DNA of 48,405 bases from a virus. Positions 24,335-33,102 of the stretch are shown here, piece after piece (positions within the stretch are counted from its first letter, which is position 1; each line of letters begins with the position of its first letter). Made by a program: the position numbers and the translations under genes. The notes beneath the pieces were generated by a model. That model had not been told where the DNA came from and did no database searches. It saw only the letters and a list, made by a program, of their open reading frames with translations. Location of the stretch: positions 1-48,405 of the IMG/VR virus record IMGVR_UViG_3300032177_000018; one strand, given 5' to 3'.

Positions 24335-24835
24335 ATGGTGTTTATACCCCGAGCCCCCGTAGTTCAGAATCAGTTTCTTACTCATGATTCGACTAAGGGC
24401 TCTACCGCTACTGCCGGTGCTGTTGTTTCTCTTTCCGGCGATGAGCTTGTTCAAGTAGTTAGTGGTACCAACACATTACCTTATGGGTTCCTTATGCAGA
24501 ACGTTAAGGCAGAATCCTCTGCTCACCCGACCGGTTTCCGGCTTCCGGGCGACTTAGGCTCTTCCGATGCGTTCACTGGTGACCCTGTAGGTGTTGCACA
24601 TCTTGGTATCTACGACACTACAAATTACAATACTTCAACTACGTTTGCCGCTGGCGATAAGCTTGGCGTTATGGCTACTGGAAAGCTAACTGTTCTTGGT
24701 GTAAATAGTCTTGACTATGATTCCAAGAACGGTGTAGACTCTGCAGAAGCTAACGTTGTTGCTATTGCACAGAATACCCTAGACGCGACTGCCGTTGCCG
24801 CTGGGGCGAAGCTTAGAATTAAGCTTCTCATATAG
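24335..24835 (+). CDS. Capsid decoration or stabilisation protein
   Basis: The 166 residues start with a flexible arm (PRAPVVQNQFLTHDSTKG). A beta-barrel-like body follows, with GAVVSLSGDELVQVVSG, YGFLMQNVKAESS and DKLGVMATGKLTVLGV. It matches the style and position of lambda gpD-like and other capsid decoration proteins immediately before the major capsid gene. AAGGAGG precedes the ATG. Trimer or dimer placement on the shell is inferred. Confidence 0.75.
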   Translation: MVFIPRAPVVQNQFLTHDSTKGSTATAGAVVSLSGDELVQVVSGTNTLPYGFLMQNVKAESSAHPTGFRLPGDLGSSDAFTGDPVGVAHLGIYDTTNYNTSTTFAAGDKLGVMATGKLTVLGVNSLDYDSKNGVDSAEANVVAIAQNTLDATAVAAGAKLRIKLLI

Positions 24836-24872
24836 CCTAGCAAAGGCCAATCTAAAAGGAGGATCTATTAAT

Positions 24873-25937
24873 ATGGATAGAACGAAGCTTGCGGAACTGT
24901 TCAGGGCAACAGCCGCAATCGATACTCCTGAAGGTATGGAAGCATACAAAGCCTTTGCACAGGCTTTGACTATTCCTATCCTACAGGAAATCCGCGATGC
25001 GTCTATTATGCGTCAGTTGTTCTCTGTTGAACGACTAGCGCCGGGTGCACAGGCGGTTTACCCCGTAGCCGATGACTTCGAAGTGCCGGTTTTCGTACTT
25101 CCTGGTCTTGGTTACATTGCTCAGAATTTCGTCGAAGGCGTTGGCGAAGAAGTATATGTTCCTACCTTCTCTATCAGCGTTTCCGCCGATTGGAAAGTGA
25201 CTTACGCAAGAGATTCTCGTATCGACATCCCGGAGCGTGCTGCTAGAAATGCGGCTCGTGCCATTGCCGAATACGAGGAAGAGTCTGGATGGAGAGTTAT
25301 TGTTCCTGGTGCTACCACGAACTTCTCTGGCCAGGGTCTGCTCGGCGCGCGAAATGCCCCTGTATATCAGGTTGCTGCTGGTTCTACTGGCGAGAAATTC
25401 CTTTCTAAGGAACTTCTAAACCTTATGCTCGTTGGCTTTAAGCATCTTCGCCGATCCTTGACCGATCTTTATATCTCTCCGGAAGACGCTGCCGATATTC
25501 GTGAATGGACTGAGACTCAGATCGACCCAATTACTCGTCGCGAGATTTTCCAAGCGGCAGGTCTTGGTAAGGTTTGGGGTATTAACATTCATGAGGTTTA
25601 TCAGCTAGGCGCCACTGGTAGATTCAACATCAACCAGTCCGGTGCTGCTTACGGTGTGTTCCAGGTTAGCGGTGGATCATTTAATAACTACACCCCAACT
25701 CACGTTAACAACGTTAACGCGAACGGTGCGGTTACACAGGCCGGCGAAACCCAGATTTACGGTTTCGACCTATCTGTTAATGACTCTCTCGTTATGCCAG
25801 TCCGTAAGGAATTCGAAGCACACGATGACCCGACTCTTCTCCGACAGCAGAAGCAAGGCTTCTTCGGTTGGGAGGAAGTTGGTTTCGCGTTGCTCGACTC
25901 TCGTATGGTTGGTATGGGCGTCATTGACCGATTCTAA
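24873..25937 (+). CDS. Major capsid protein (HK97 fold)
   Basis: AAGGAGGA lies before the ATG at 24873; the in-frame GTG or other start at 24795 would overlap the decoration gene without a ribosome site and is rejected. The 354 residues fit an HK97-type subunit. An N-arm (RTKLAELFRATAA) leads to the early E-loop-like region and a long spine-type helix near residues 120-140 (PERAARNAARAIAEYEEE). The A- and P-domain strands end in EVGFALLDSRMVGMGVIDRF. Codon use is less AT-rich, as expected for the most highly made protein. A hairpin follows the stop. Confidence 0.9.
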   Translation: MDRTKLAELFRATAAIDTPEGMEAYKAFAQALTIPILQEIRDASIMRQLFSVERLAPGAQAVYPVADDFEVPVFVLPGLGYIAQNFVEGVGEEVYVPTFSISVSADWKVTYARDSRIDIPERAARNAARAIAEYEEESGWRVIVPGATTNFSGQGLLGARNAPVYQVAAGSTGEKFLSKELLNLMLVGFKHLRRSLTDLYISPEDAADIREWTETQIDPITRREIFQAAGLGKVWGINIHEVYQLGATGRFNINQSGAAYGVFQVSGGSFNNYTPTHVNNVNANGAVTQAGETQIYGFDLSVNDSLVMPVRKEFEAHDDPTLLRQQKQGFFGWEEVGFALLDSRMVGMGVIDRF

Positions 25938-25973
25938 GAACATTCTGTTTTCGATATAATGTATTAAATCCTT

Positions 25974-26000
25974 TGGGAGGAGGACCAAGTGTTCTCCTCC
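25974..26000 (+). terminator. Strong hairpin after major capsid gene
   Basis: GGGAGGAGGAC (25974-25984) pairs with GTTCTCCTCCC (25990-26000), 11 pairs including one G.T, five-base loop. No U-tract follows. The stem hides an AGGAGG, so it could also mask a false ribosome site. A TATAAT at 25954-25959 lacks a good -35 box. Confidence 0.65.
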
Positions 26001-26025
26001 CTTAGGAGCAAGAAGGGGGTAAAAA

Positions 26026-26316
26026 ATGGGCCACTCAAACACAGGCACGTTATACGACAATAGAGACAATTACTTACATATTACGGCGGCTGGAACTACG
26101 ACTATCCGAACAAAGGAAACTTTGTTTAGAAGGGTAGTGGTTAATTCTGGTGCTGCCGGAGCGGGTATAAAGATTCATAATGGTGGTCCGGGTGGGGCGA
26201 TCGTAGCCAATATACTCGCAACCGCAGCCGTAGAAGCAAACTATGGGGTAGTTCTTTCTGGCGGGCTAACAGTAGTTACTGTTGGTAATCCAGATGTTAC
26301 TGTAATTTACAAGTAA
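26026..26316 (+). CDS. Small beta-rich head-associated protein
   Basis: The 96 residues are strand-rich with Gly turns (GAAGAGIKIHNGGPGGAIVANI), typical of small capsid or head-completion beta proteins. GGGGG precedes the ATG. It stands alone between two strong hairpins, as a separate expression unit after the capsid gene. No family name is recognised. Confidence 0.68.
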   Translation: MGHSNTGTLYDNRDNYLHITAAGTTTIRTKETLFRRVVVNSGAAGAGIKIHNGGPGGAIVANILATAAVEANYGVVLSGGLTVVTVGNPDVTVIYK

Positions 26317-26321
26317 ATAAC

Positions 26322-26384
26322 GCTAAGGCTTGGCTCAATCCTAGGCAAAGAAGTTAGTCTCCCCGCTAACTGCCAAGCCTTAGC
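26322..26384 (+). terminator. 13-bp stem with inner hairpin, followed by ACCA
   Basis: GCTAAGGCTTGGC (26322-26334) is perfectly complementary to GCCAAGCCTTAGC (26372-26384). Inside, AGTTAG (26352-26357) pairs with CTAACT (26366-26371). The outer helix is followed by ACCA, like a tRNA acceptor end, but there is no anticodon or T loop. It is best read as a terminator or structured RNA element. Confidence 0.6.
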
Positions 26385-26401
26385 ACCAGAGAGAGGCGAG
26401 A

Positions 26402-26740
26402 ATGTTATCTTTTCTAATGGCGATAGTTCTTGTAGAAGCGTTAACAGAGTTAGTAATAAAGTCGGTGCTCTTTAAACCGCTCCGAACTTTTCTAGGCAGC
26501 AAGTCTGTCTGGTTAAAAGAATTATTTTCTTGCGGATATTGTTTTTCAGTATGGGGGGCCGCAGCGGTTGTACTTGTGTTGGGACTGCCTTATACTTTAA
26601 CCGGTAACTGGTTCATAGACTTTGGAGTTACCTTTTTAGTAGTGCATAGGTTGTCTAATTACTTACATAACTTTGTCGATTGTTGGTTAGATAAATACTA
26701 TAATGTTTCACGCGTTAGCAGTGCGAAACTAGATGAGTAA
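26402..26740 (+). CDS. DUF1360-like membrane protein
   Basis: The 112 residues have hydrophobic segments at about 3-22, 43-62 and 70-88. The motif KELFSCGYCFSVWGAA matches the conserved CxxC-x-W segment of DUF1360 membrane proteins, found in phages and Bacillus. Function of the family is not known; superinfection exclusion or envelope change are possible. It overlaps the next gene by 8 bases. Confidence 0.72.
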   Translation: MLSFLMAIVLVEALTELVIKSVLFKPLRTFLGSKSVWLKELFSCGYCFSVWGAAAVVLVLGLPYTLTGNWFIDFGVTFLVVHRLSNYLHNFVDCWLDKYYNVSRVSSAKLDE

Positions 26741-27419
26741 GACTTTACAGTTAAGGGGTAAGAAGTTTGGGCGTCTGGCAATAGTAGATGTTTTTCCTCC
26801 TAATAAATCAGAACGCACTAAATGCTTATGTATGTGCACTTGTGGTAAAAGTAAGATAGTGATTGCCAACAACCTTATTAGAGGGCTTACTAAAAGCTGC
26901 GGTTGTTTACATAGAGAAAAGTTTAGAGACTTACGTCTAATTAAGATAGACAGGTGTCGTAAGTTTGGTAGACTGCGTGTAATTAGTGCCCCTATAAAAA
27001 TAGGAAGTAGAACTTTTTACGATTGTCTGTGTGATTGCGGTAATATTAAACGTATAGTTTCTTATAGTTTAAGAAAGGGATTAACGCAAAGTTGTGGATG
27101 TTTACGACAGGATAAAATGACCACTCACGGCCTTTCTCAGACCGCCGATTACAAGAGAGCGAAATGTGCGGAGCGCAGAACGTGGTTGGAGGTTGGTGAA
27201 AATTATACAGTTCAAGATATACTAGATTTGAAACAAGATCAGAATAATTTGTGTTTTTATTGTAAATTAGGATTAGATAAAGGTTACCACGTTGATCATA
27301 AGACGCCCCTGTGTAGGGGCGGCAACAATACAAAAAGTAATATTTGTATAAGTTGTAAGCACTGTAACCTTAGAAAGAATCGTAAAACTGTAGAAGAATT
27401 CTTTGCAGTTTTAAATTAG
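26733..27419 (+). CDS. HNH homing-type endonuclease with duplicated Cys modules
   Basis: The 228 residues contain two repeats of a zinc module: KFGRLAIVDVFP to CMCTCGK to GLTKSCGCL (about 10-60), and KFGRLRVIS to CLCDCGN to GLTQSCGCL (about 75-125). These modules accompany phage homing enzymes and give DNA recognition. An HNH nuclease follows from about 170: LCFYCKLG, then HVDHKTPLCRGGNN, then ICISCKHCN. It sits in a run of connector genes and is AT-richer than they are, which suggests insertion by homing. It cuts DNA with a divalent metal. Confidence 0.88.
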   Translation: MSKTLQLRGKKFGRLAIVDVFPPNKSERTKCLCMCTCGKSKIVIANNLIRGLTKSCGCLHREKFRDLRLIKIDRCRKFGRLRVISAPIKIGSRTFYDCLCDCGNIKRIVSYSLRKGLTQSCGCLRQDKMTTHGLSQTADYKRAKCAERRTWLEVGENYTVQDILDLKQDQNNLCFYCKLGLDKGYHVDHKTPLCRGGNNTKSNICISCKHCNLRKNRKTVEEFFAVLN

Positions 27420-27443
27420 GAAAAGTAAAGGGGGCAAAGGATT

Positions 27444-27920
27444 ATGAAAGGTTTTATAAAGAACGAGGGAGAGGAAGTTGCGTTTAAACTTCAGAAACAT
27501 ATAATTCAAGGCGGAGTAGTAGATTTAGACTACGCGTACAAACTGGTTGGAGCTGTTTCGGGGCATAAGCAAGACGTTAGTTTTGTAAAGTGGCTGCGAG
27601 ATACTTATTTTCCAGAATCCTTCTGGGGTTTTTATAAGGAGGACGGTACCGCAATACCCTTGGGTAAGAGAAAAGAGGCCGCAGTAGTTACTGCCGGTAA
27701 AGGCGCAGGTACTATTTTTAAGCGTACTAACTATGACGCAAAGGGAGAAGTAATAACCGCCGACCTCATAATAAGTAAGCCTATCGCTCAGGCCAAAGTT
27801 CTAATTGAGAAGTGTAAGGAGCGGGCTGTGCTTAGAAAAGCCCTAACTCTGAGTAGGCACTTCTCTGGGAAAGAAGAATATATGCGTGCTATACTTAAGA
27901 GAATCGATCAGGTGTACTAA
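27444..27920 (+). CDS. Hypothetical protein before connector genes
   Basis: The 158 residues combine an N-terminal helical half with a beta-like middle (GTIFKRTNYDAKGEVITADL) and a basic helical end. A stretch SFVKWLRDTYFPESFWGFY is aromatic-rich. No known fold is recognised. Its place between capsid and neck genes suggests a virion or assembly part. Confidence 0.62.
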   Translation: MKGFIKNEGEEVAFKLQKHIIQGGVVDLDYAYKLVGAVSGHKQDVSFVKWLRDTYFPESFWGFYKEDGTAIPLGKRKEAAVVTAGKGAGTIFKRTNYDAKGEVITADLIISKPIAQAKVLIEKCKERAVLRKALTLSRHFSGKEEYMRAILKRIDQVY

Positions 27921-27937
27921 GGAGGGTCTACTAATAG

Positions 27938-28903
27938 ATGTCTGTCCTACAGCCTAAGATACCATCTCTTATAAACGGCACTATAACAGTTTCTATAGAT
28001 GATATAGTAGCAGTACAATCTGTTTTTGATCAGCTTCTGCTGTGGCGCTCCGTTTCGCACTCTAGTGGTCCCTTTTCTAATATTGCTACTGTAGCACTAG
28101 ACGGGGCTGGTTCTTATACTTTCCAGGATCTTACTTCTTCTCCCATATACTATTATAAAGCGCAGTTCTATAATTCTGGTTCGATGATTAGCAGTACATT
28201 CTCTGAGTTAGCGCAGGATACGGCCACGTATACAGAGTACTCTTTACCTGTAAGCAGTGCGACTTACCCGCCTGAGATAGCGTTGTCTGGGTCAGACAGA
28301 GAAATTGTAGAAGCTATTCGTATCACCGTAGGGGATTTAGGTTTCATAGAGAATGATTATTATGATTCTCGTAATAAGACCAAGGCATATGCTTGTGCTG
28401 ATCAAATCTCTGCAGATCAGAAAACATGGGAGCTTATAAATTTTAAAGGTTGGCCACAAAGAGTCACCCTCAACGGTGTGGATAAGACCAGTCTTATGGA
28501 CCCACTTGTTTTAGGTTATCGTTACTTAACTTTTTCTGGGGCGGCTGCAGTTGTAACGGGGACTCTTAACATTTATTATAACCATTTCCGTTTCTCTGAT
28601 AGAGAAGTTTTACTGGTTTATGATCGAGCTAATAACCTACTAGTTTCATGTGGATTACCTAAACAAAGTATAACGCGAGAAATGTTAATAATGCAGGCTG
28701 CTATTCTACTTCTAGAAGGTGAAATTAGAGAAGATATTCAGAGTGCCGTTAAAGTTAGGGACGGTGACACAGAATACGATAATACAGGTATTATTAAAGC
28801 TAGAACAGAAGACATGAACGACCTTAAGCGTAAGATGAAGGAACTACTGGACTGTGCACGTGCCTATTTGTCCCTTTCTCTACCAGGCGTGAGATTAGAA
28901 TAA
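27938..28903 (+). CDS. Head-tail connector/adaptor with N-terminal beta domain
   Basis: AAGGAGGG precedes the ATG. Residues 1-95 resemble a fibronectin-III or Ig-like domain (SFDQLLLWRSVSHSSG-type strands and SSPIYYYKAQFYN). From about residue 120 the helical pattern REIVEAIRITVGDLGF starts the adaptor-like part. It ends in long helices such as TREMLIMQAAILLLEGE and EDMNDLKRKMKELLD. Adaptor proteins form a 12-fold ring under the portal. The assignment is from position and this pattern and is moderate. Confidence 0.62.
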   Translation: MSVLQPKIPSLINGTITVSIDDIVAVQSVFDQLLLWRSVSHSSGPFSNIATVALDGAGSYTFQDLTSSPIYYYKAQFYNSGSMISSTFSELAQDTATYTEYSLPVSSATYPPEIALSGSDREIVEAIRITVGDLGFIENDYYDSRNKTKAYACADQISADQKTWELINFKGWPQRVTLNGVDKTSLMDPLVLGYRYLTFSGAAAVVTGTLNIYYNHFRFSDREVLLVYDRANNLLVSCGLPKQSITREMLIMQAAILLLEGEIREDIQSAVKVRDGDTEYDNTGIIKARTEDMNDLKRKMKELLDCARAYLSLSLPGVRLE

Positions 28904-28904
28904 C

Positions 28905-29582
28905 ATGCCCAGGAAACTTGTAACAAAGAAAATACAGCGGGACTATAAACAAATTATACAACAGGTCATAAAGGATATGTCTCAGCCACTGGTGGTTGTA
29001 CAAGAAGATCCTATATTTGTTGTTTGTCCCAACTGTGTATTTGATTCTATCAATAAGAAATCTTCCAATGTTTTTGATGCCTCCTTTACTTCTCCGGTTA
29101 CTATTTTTCAAGGTACCGACCAGGAAAGAACCCTTACACCTACCACCTTTTCTCTGGGACGGTGCCCCGTGTGTATTGGCGAGGGACAATTATTTACAGC
29201 TACAGAACTGTGCATCCCTGCGCTTGTTAACTATCGTGTTTTGTCCAGCGATAAAGAGAAGGGTTATTTGGATTATCCGGCAGGTAAAGAAGGTGAAAGT
29301 GCTATTCAAATAAAAACACTTTATTGTTTTTATGAGATTCTTAGAGCCAATTCTGTTTTTGTAGTGTACGGTAACGTTAAGACTGAAAAAATAATGCCGC
29401 CCTTAGTTAGAGGATTAGGAAGTGACCAGGCCGTTTGTGAAATGTGGTTGCAGACCACCGAGGTAGGTGAATCGGCAACTGGGGATATTAATACTCACGA
29501 GGGTCGGAATATCGATCCAAGAAGAAGAATTAAAGGCCCGTCCGATCTTCAGATTCTCAGAGGCCTGGTAAAGGGCAAGTAG
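28905..29582 (+). CDS. Neck protein with two CxxC pairs
   Basis: The 225 residues contain VCPNCVFD near residue 41 and RCPVCIGEG near residue 86, a likely zinc site that staples two beta segments. The later half is strand-rich. It occupies the head-closure or stopper position between adaptor and tail-completion genes. Zinc-stapled closure proteins exist in several phages, but this family is not recognised. Confidence 0.6.
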   Translation: MPRKLVTKKIQRDYKQIIQQVIKDMSQPLVVVQEDPIFVVCPNCVFDSINKKSSNVFDASFTSPVTIFQGTDQERTLTPTTFSLGRCPVCIGEGQLFTATELCIPALVNYRVLSSDKEKGYLDYPAGKEGESAIQIKTLYCFYEILRANSVFVVYGNVKTEKIMPPLVRGLGSDQAVCEMWLQTTEVGESATGDINTHEGRNIDPRRRIKGPSDLQILRGLVKGK

Positions 29583-29583
29583 T

Positions 29584-30234
29584 ATGGGTGTAAAAGTAAA
29601 GATTAAATTAGATGGCGCGGGGCTGAAAAAAGTAATTGAAAAAAAACAGGCGTTGATACGGGCTAACATTAAACAGGCTTTTTTGACTAATGCTATACCC
29701 CACCTCATAGATCTGATAATGGTAGGTTTTGATAGACTGGGAGAACGTGCGGAGTTATTACCTGACGATCCCACTAACCCCTCTAATTGGAGAGAAGACT
29801 TTCTTCTTAGACTTCAAGATGACGTGTATGATAATATAGAGATTTTATCCGAAGGAAACAAACTTTATATTCGGGTTAGGATGGGGGATAAAAAGTTTTT
29901 GGGATACGACCAGGGTATCGAGGAAAGAAATTCTTCTCAGCCCTTACTCTGGTTGGTTTACTATCTAGAAGGGCTAGCAGGGGAATGGGGATTCGTCACT
30001 ACCGAGATGTCTGGTAAAGAGTATGGTAGGTTTGGGCAGGGGTTCATGATAAGTCGCGAAGCCTATGAGAAAGAGAAGTGGCAAGCGCGTACCGGTATAT
30101 CTTTTAATCAGATACGGCATCCTTTTTCTGAATACTCTCCAGTAGATATCTTTAGAGAGGCTTTAGCTGAATTCAATCTTAGACCGTTCATTAAGCAAGC
30201 CATAGATGCTGCAGTTCGCGGAACGGAGCTATAA
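29584..30234 (+). CDS. Tail-completion / HK97 gp10-like protein
   Basis: The 216 residues begin VKVKIKLDGAGLKKVIEKKQALIRANIKQAFLTNAIPHLIDLIM. This matches the first strand and long helix of gp10-like neck proteins. A variable loop and a helical end follow. Its stop overlaps the next ATG (TAATG). Position supports a ring protein of the neck. Confidence 0.65.
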   Translation: MGVKVKIKLDGAGLKKVIEKKQALIRANIKQAFLTNAIPHLIDLIMVGFDRLGERAELLPDDPTNPSNWREDFLLRLQDDVYDNIEILSEGNKLYIRVRMGDKKFLGYDQGIEERNSSQPLLWLVYYLEGLAGEWGFVTTEMSGKEYGRFGQGFMISREAYEKEKWQARTGISFNQIRHPFSEYSPVDIFREALAEFNLRPFIKQAIDAAVRGTEL

Positions 30235-31085
30235 TGACAACAATGTCCTTGGCCAGATTAGAAGACATGAGTTTACAACACTGGCTCAAGGGTGCTCTTC
30301 TCCCTTTGCAGTGGGTAGAAAAGGTTACTAACGTTCCTTTAGTATACAACTCTGAGAAGGCGAGATTTGAGGCTCAAATTGTCTGGTTACCCAACTTCTT
30401 ATCCGAAGGGCGTGGGTGGGTTTATTTCGATCCGGTAGGGTCTAATAGCTGCGTAGCTACTTCAGTTCCAAATACGGAACAAACAACTAGAATTACTGTA
30501 TATAATGAAACGGGTTCTGTTATCGGTGCCTCTAACTACATTGTTAACTATTTAGAGGGGGCTATCGTTACTTCCGGAACAAACCCAACTACTACAATCT
30601 CAGGCGTTCCGACTACTATAGATTTTACGCAACACTACGTATCCGTGTTGGACGCTTGGCCAGGAACACAACCCCCCACACTTCCAATTGTGGCTATAGA
30701 AACAGGAATGCACAAAAAGCTTCCTTATCAGATTGGCCCCGGAAGAAAAGCAGTACGGAGTTGTACAGCACATATATTTGCCACATCTAGTGCAGAGCGG
30801 GACGATCTAACGGCGTTTATTTTTGATGCGCTTTATTTACGGCACATTCCTGTTATTGATTTTAGACAAGGTGAGCCCTTGAATTATGATGGGACTTACA
30901 ACAAGAGTTTTACCGGAGACTTGCTTATTCTTAATAATAATGATGACTCTGTGTTATATTTCGATAACTTACGCGCTGAAGAAATTAACAAGCGTGCTAA
31001 TTTTACAGACATAAATAGATGGCGATCTACAGTAACGTTCGATATGTTTACTTATAGAGATGGACTTGATTTTAATATTTTATAG
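30234..31085 (+). CDS. Probable tail terminator or neck protein
   Basis: The 283 residues are mixed alpha and beta. Segments include LLPLQWVEKVTNVPLVY near the start and SCTAHIFATSSAERDDLTAFIFDALY near residue 180, then a strand-rich end. Gene order, directly before the major tail gene, is that of a tail terminator. No conserved motif confirms it. A 136-base gap with hairpins follows. Confidence 0.55.
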   Translation: MTTMSLARLEDMSLQHWLKGALLPLQWVEKVTNVPLVYNSEKARFEAQIVWLPNFLSEGRGWVYFDPVGSNSCVATSVPNTEQTTRITVYNETGSVIGASNYIVNYLEGAIVTSGTNPTTTISGVPTTIDFTQHYVSVLDAWPGTQPPTLPIVAIETGMHKKLPYQIGPGRKAVRSCTAHIFATSSAERDDLTAFIFDALYLRHIPVIDFRQGEPLNYDGTYNKSFTGDLLILNNNDDSVLYFDNLRAEEINKRANFTDINRWRSTVTFDMFTYRDGLDFNIL

Positions 31086-31094
31086 TATTTAAGG

Positions 31095-31110
31095 GGGCGC
31101 AACAGCGCCC
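31095..31110 (+). terminator. GGGCGC-AACA-GCGCCC hairpin
   Basis: A six-pair GC stem with tetraloop starts 10 bases after the neck gene. Its 3' arm lies in CAGCGCCCGGTAT (31103-31115), also found at 5343-5355. A second possible stem, CCAAAG (31131-31136) with CTTTGG (31151-31156), follows before the major tail gene. Confidence 0.6.
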
Positions 31111-31221
31111 GGTATGGAATAGGAAATCCTCCAAAGGAAGAAAGCCTCGACTTTGGCGGTTTTGGTCACACATCCCCCAATACGTGACTGATTATCAAAT
31201 ATACAAGGAGGAAAACCTGAT

Positions 31222-33096
31222 ATGGCAAGAAGAAACCGTATAATTTACCCGAGCCAAAGTGTTTGGGCAAACGGTAACGTCCTTTACCGCGTTCAGACGT
31301 TTGGTTCTACAACCACGTTTAACACTACGGACGTATTCGAGCTTGGCCAGCTCAACCTCGTCGACGTTGTCGACGACTCTCCGACAGTCGCCGTGACGAT
31401 TGAGACCAACGAATTTGGGTCTCTTTCTAACATGTACGCTCTTGCAAACCTAGAGTTTGACGATGTAGCAAATCATTCCGCTACCTCGGTTAGCGGGCAT
31501 TTGACAGTAGTCAGCGGCACGGGTGGAGCGGCTGTGAATTTATCGTATTATCACGGTATCACCTTATCCGACTTCGGTATATCGGGTTGCGAAACGGGAT
31601 CTAGCGTTGAGATTTGGGCTCCAGTACAGACCGAGTGCTCTCTTGGAACGGACAATGACATCATTGACCAGTCTATGTTCCTGCCTCGTGTCTTTATTAA
31701 CTCCATAGCTTGGAGTTATAGTTCTGGTGCTAACGCCACTGAGAATTACGGTGGAGAAACAGATGCTAAGTTCTGGTTCGTAAACTCTGGCCGATACATT
31801 TCTAATGAAGAGTTTGTGTTTGGTGCCGTAGGTAGCGGAAGTAACAATATAGGTATCACAGGTGGAACAGGTTTAAACATCGATGTTGGTGCTACCTTTG
31901 TTAACTTAGGTCTTGACGAGGGGGCCGCTGTCCCAGAGCTTATTGCAACACGCTCTACCGGACAAATAGCCGCGCTTCGTTTCGACCCGGCTGGTAATCC
32001 AGCTGTTCGGTATTTCAACGCCTCTCTAAAGAGTTCCGTTGATATTAAGGTACAGACAGGTACCGCCGCAACCGTAGGCGCCTTTGTTTATAACTCCATC
32101 ACCAATAGGTTGCATTTTCCGACAGACCTGACCACTAACGTGGAGTTCGGGGTTACGGAGGGTATTGGAAACGGAGACATTCTGTTTGTTCTGTATGCAG
32201 CTAACGCTTATGCGCACGCTTATGCGGGTCTAAGCGCGCCTGCGCAGGCAACCAGAGGCGGCTCTGTCGCGGCTTCGAAAATGGCTACACGAAGAGACGC
32301 GGAGTATTTTGCTCCGATCACCGTTGATTCGGCAGCTAAGCCGGAAGAGTTAGGCGCTGTTCGACAAGGTCAGACTGAAATTTATCTGATCGATAAGAAC
32401 AACCTAGCTCCGAACGCGTCGATTGATGCGCAGATAGCCTTGAGAGTTACTTCGGTAACTATCACCTCTGATTTGACGCGTACGCCTTTGTTCGAACTTT
32501 CGCATTTACGGCCTTACGATCGTGCACTTACGTTCCCGATTCCGTTTACTGTGAAGGTTGAAACGACTGCAAGCGACATGACAGAGTATGCAACATTTGC
32601 TTCTAAGAGAGCTGGTTTTCAGGCTGGCACAACCGGTGACGTTTCTATTTATGACTTACTGGCTGCCAAGAAGAGACTTGATCTTGTTGTGTTTATTTAC
32701 CAGCAAACCGACCAGGTTGCTGGTGGTATTGGTACCAACCGACGTGTCGTTACGCGCGAAATGGTTGGGGACGAGTACTATCAGAGAGGTGTGCGTTACC
32801 TGTATTACGACAACACCGCCTCTGATCCGGATACGCTTACCAACTATGGTTCAGCTATTCCGGCCTCGCCTTCCAAGACGAATACACACAGAGAGCGACC
32901 TCTAAAGACTGTTATAGCCAAGAATCTTAGAATTACAGATGAGGCATATAGTCTAGCTATGGGTTCTAATGCTACCCAGTCTTATGGTTTCCGAGGCACT
33001 AACGAAATCTTCGCCGTTCTTGGTGAAGTTCCGGTAGCTGACTTGGTTGCTAATCCGGGTATTCAAGTTAACCCAACTGCACATAGAATTTTCTAA
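31222..33096 (+). CDS. Major tail (tube) protein, two-domain
   Basis: AAGGAGGA precedes the ATG, and codon use is capsid-like, as for a protein made in many copies. At 624 residues it is much longer than single-domain tube proteins. Two similar-looking tube-type segments are visible, near residues 35-80 (ELGQLNLVDVVDDSPTVAV) and 408-460 (VTSVTITSDLTRTPLFELS). This suggests a fused pair of tube folds. Such fusion is known in Thermus phage P74-26, where three subunits build a pseudo-hexameric ring of a very long tail. A middle Ser/Gly/Asn-rich part may be surface-exposed. Confidence 0.82.
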   Translation: MARRNRIIYPSQSVWANGNVLYRVQTFGSTTTFNTTDVFELGQLNLVDVVDDSPTVAVTIETNEFGSLSNMYALANLEFDDVANHSATSVSGHLTVVSGTGGAAVNLSYYHGITLSDFGISGCETGSSVEIWAPVQTECSLGTDNDIIDQSMFLPRVFINSIAWSYSSGANATENYGGETDAKFWFVNSGRYISNEEFVFGAVGSGSNNIGITGGTGLNIDVGATFVNLGLDEGAAVPELIATRSTGQIAALRFDPAGNPAVRYFNASLKSSVDIKVQTGTAATVGAFVYNSITNRLHFPTDLTTNVEFGVTEGIGNGDILFVLYAANAYAHAYAGLSAPAQATRGGSVAASKMATRRDAEYFAPITVDSAAKPEELGAVRQGQTEIYLIDKNNLAPNASIDAQIALRVTSVTITSDLTRTPLFELSHLRPYDRALTFPIPFTVKVETTASDMTEYATFASKRAGFQAGTTGDVSIYDLLAAKKRLDLVVFIYQQTDQVAGGIGTNRRVVTREMVGDEYYQRGVRYLYYDNTASDPDTLTNYGSAIPASPSKTNTHRERPLKTVIAKNLRITDEAYSLAMGSNATQSYGFRGTNEIFAVLGEVPVADLVANPGIQVNPTAHRIF

Positions 33097-33102
33097 TTAG
33101 TA

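Noticed and set aside
25931-25959. TATAAT after the major capsid gene as a promoter
   Set aside because: The best -35 at 17 bases is TTCTAA, and a better TTGACC is 25 bases away; evidence is too weak.
26322-26388. A tRNA gene
   Set aside because: A continuous 13-bp helix with ACCA end but no D arm, anticodon arm or T loop.
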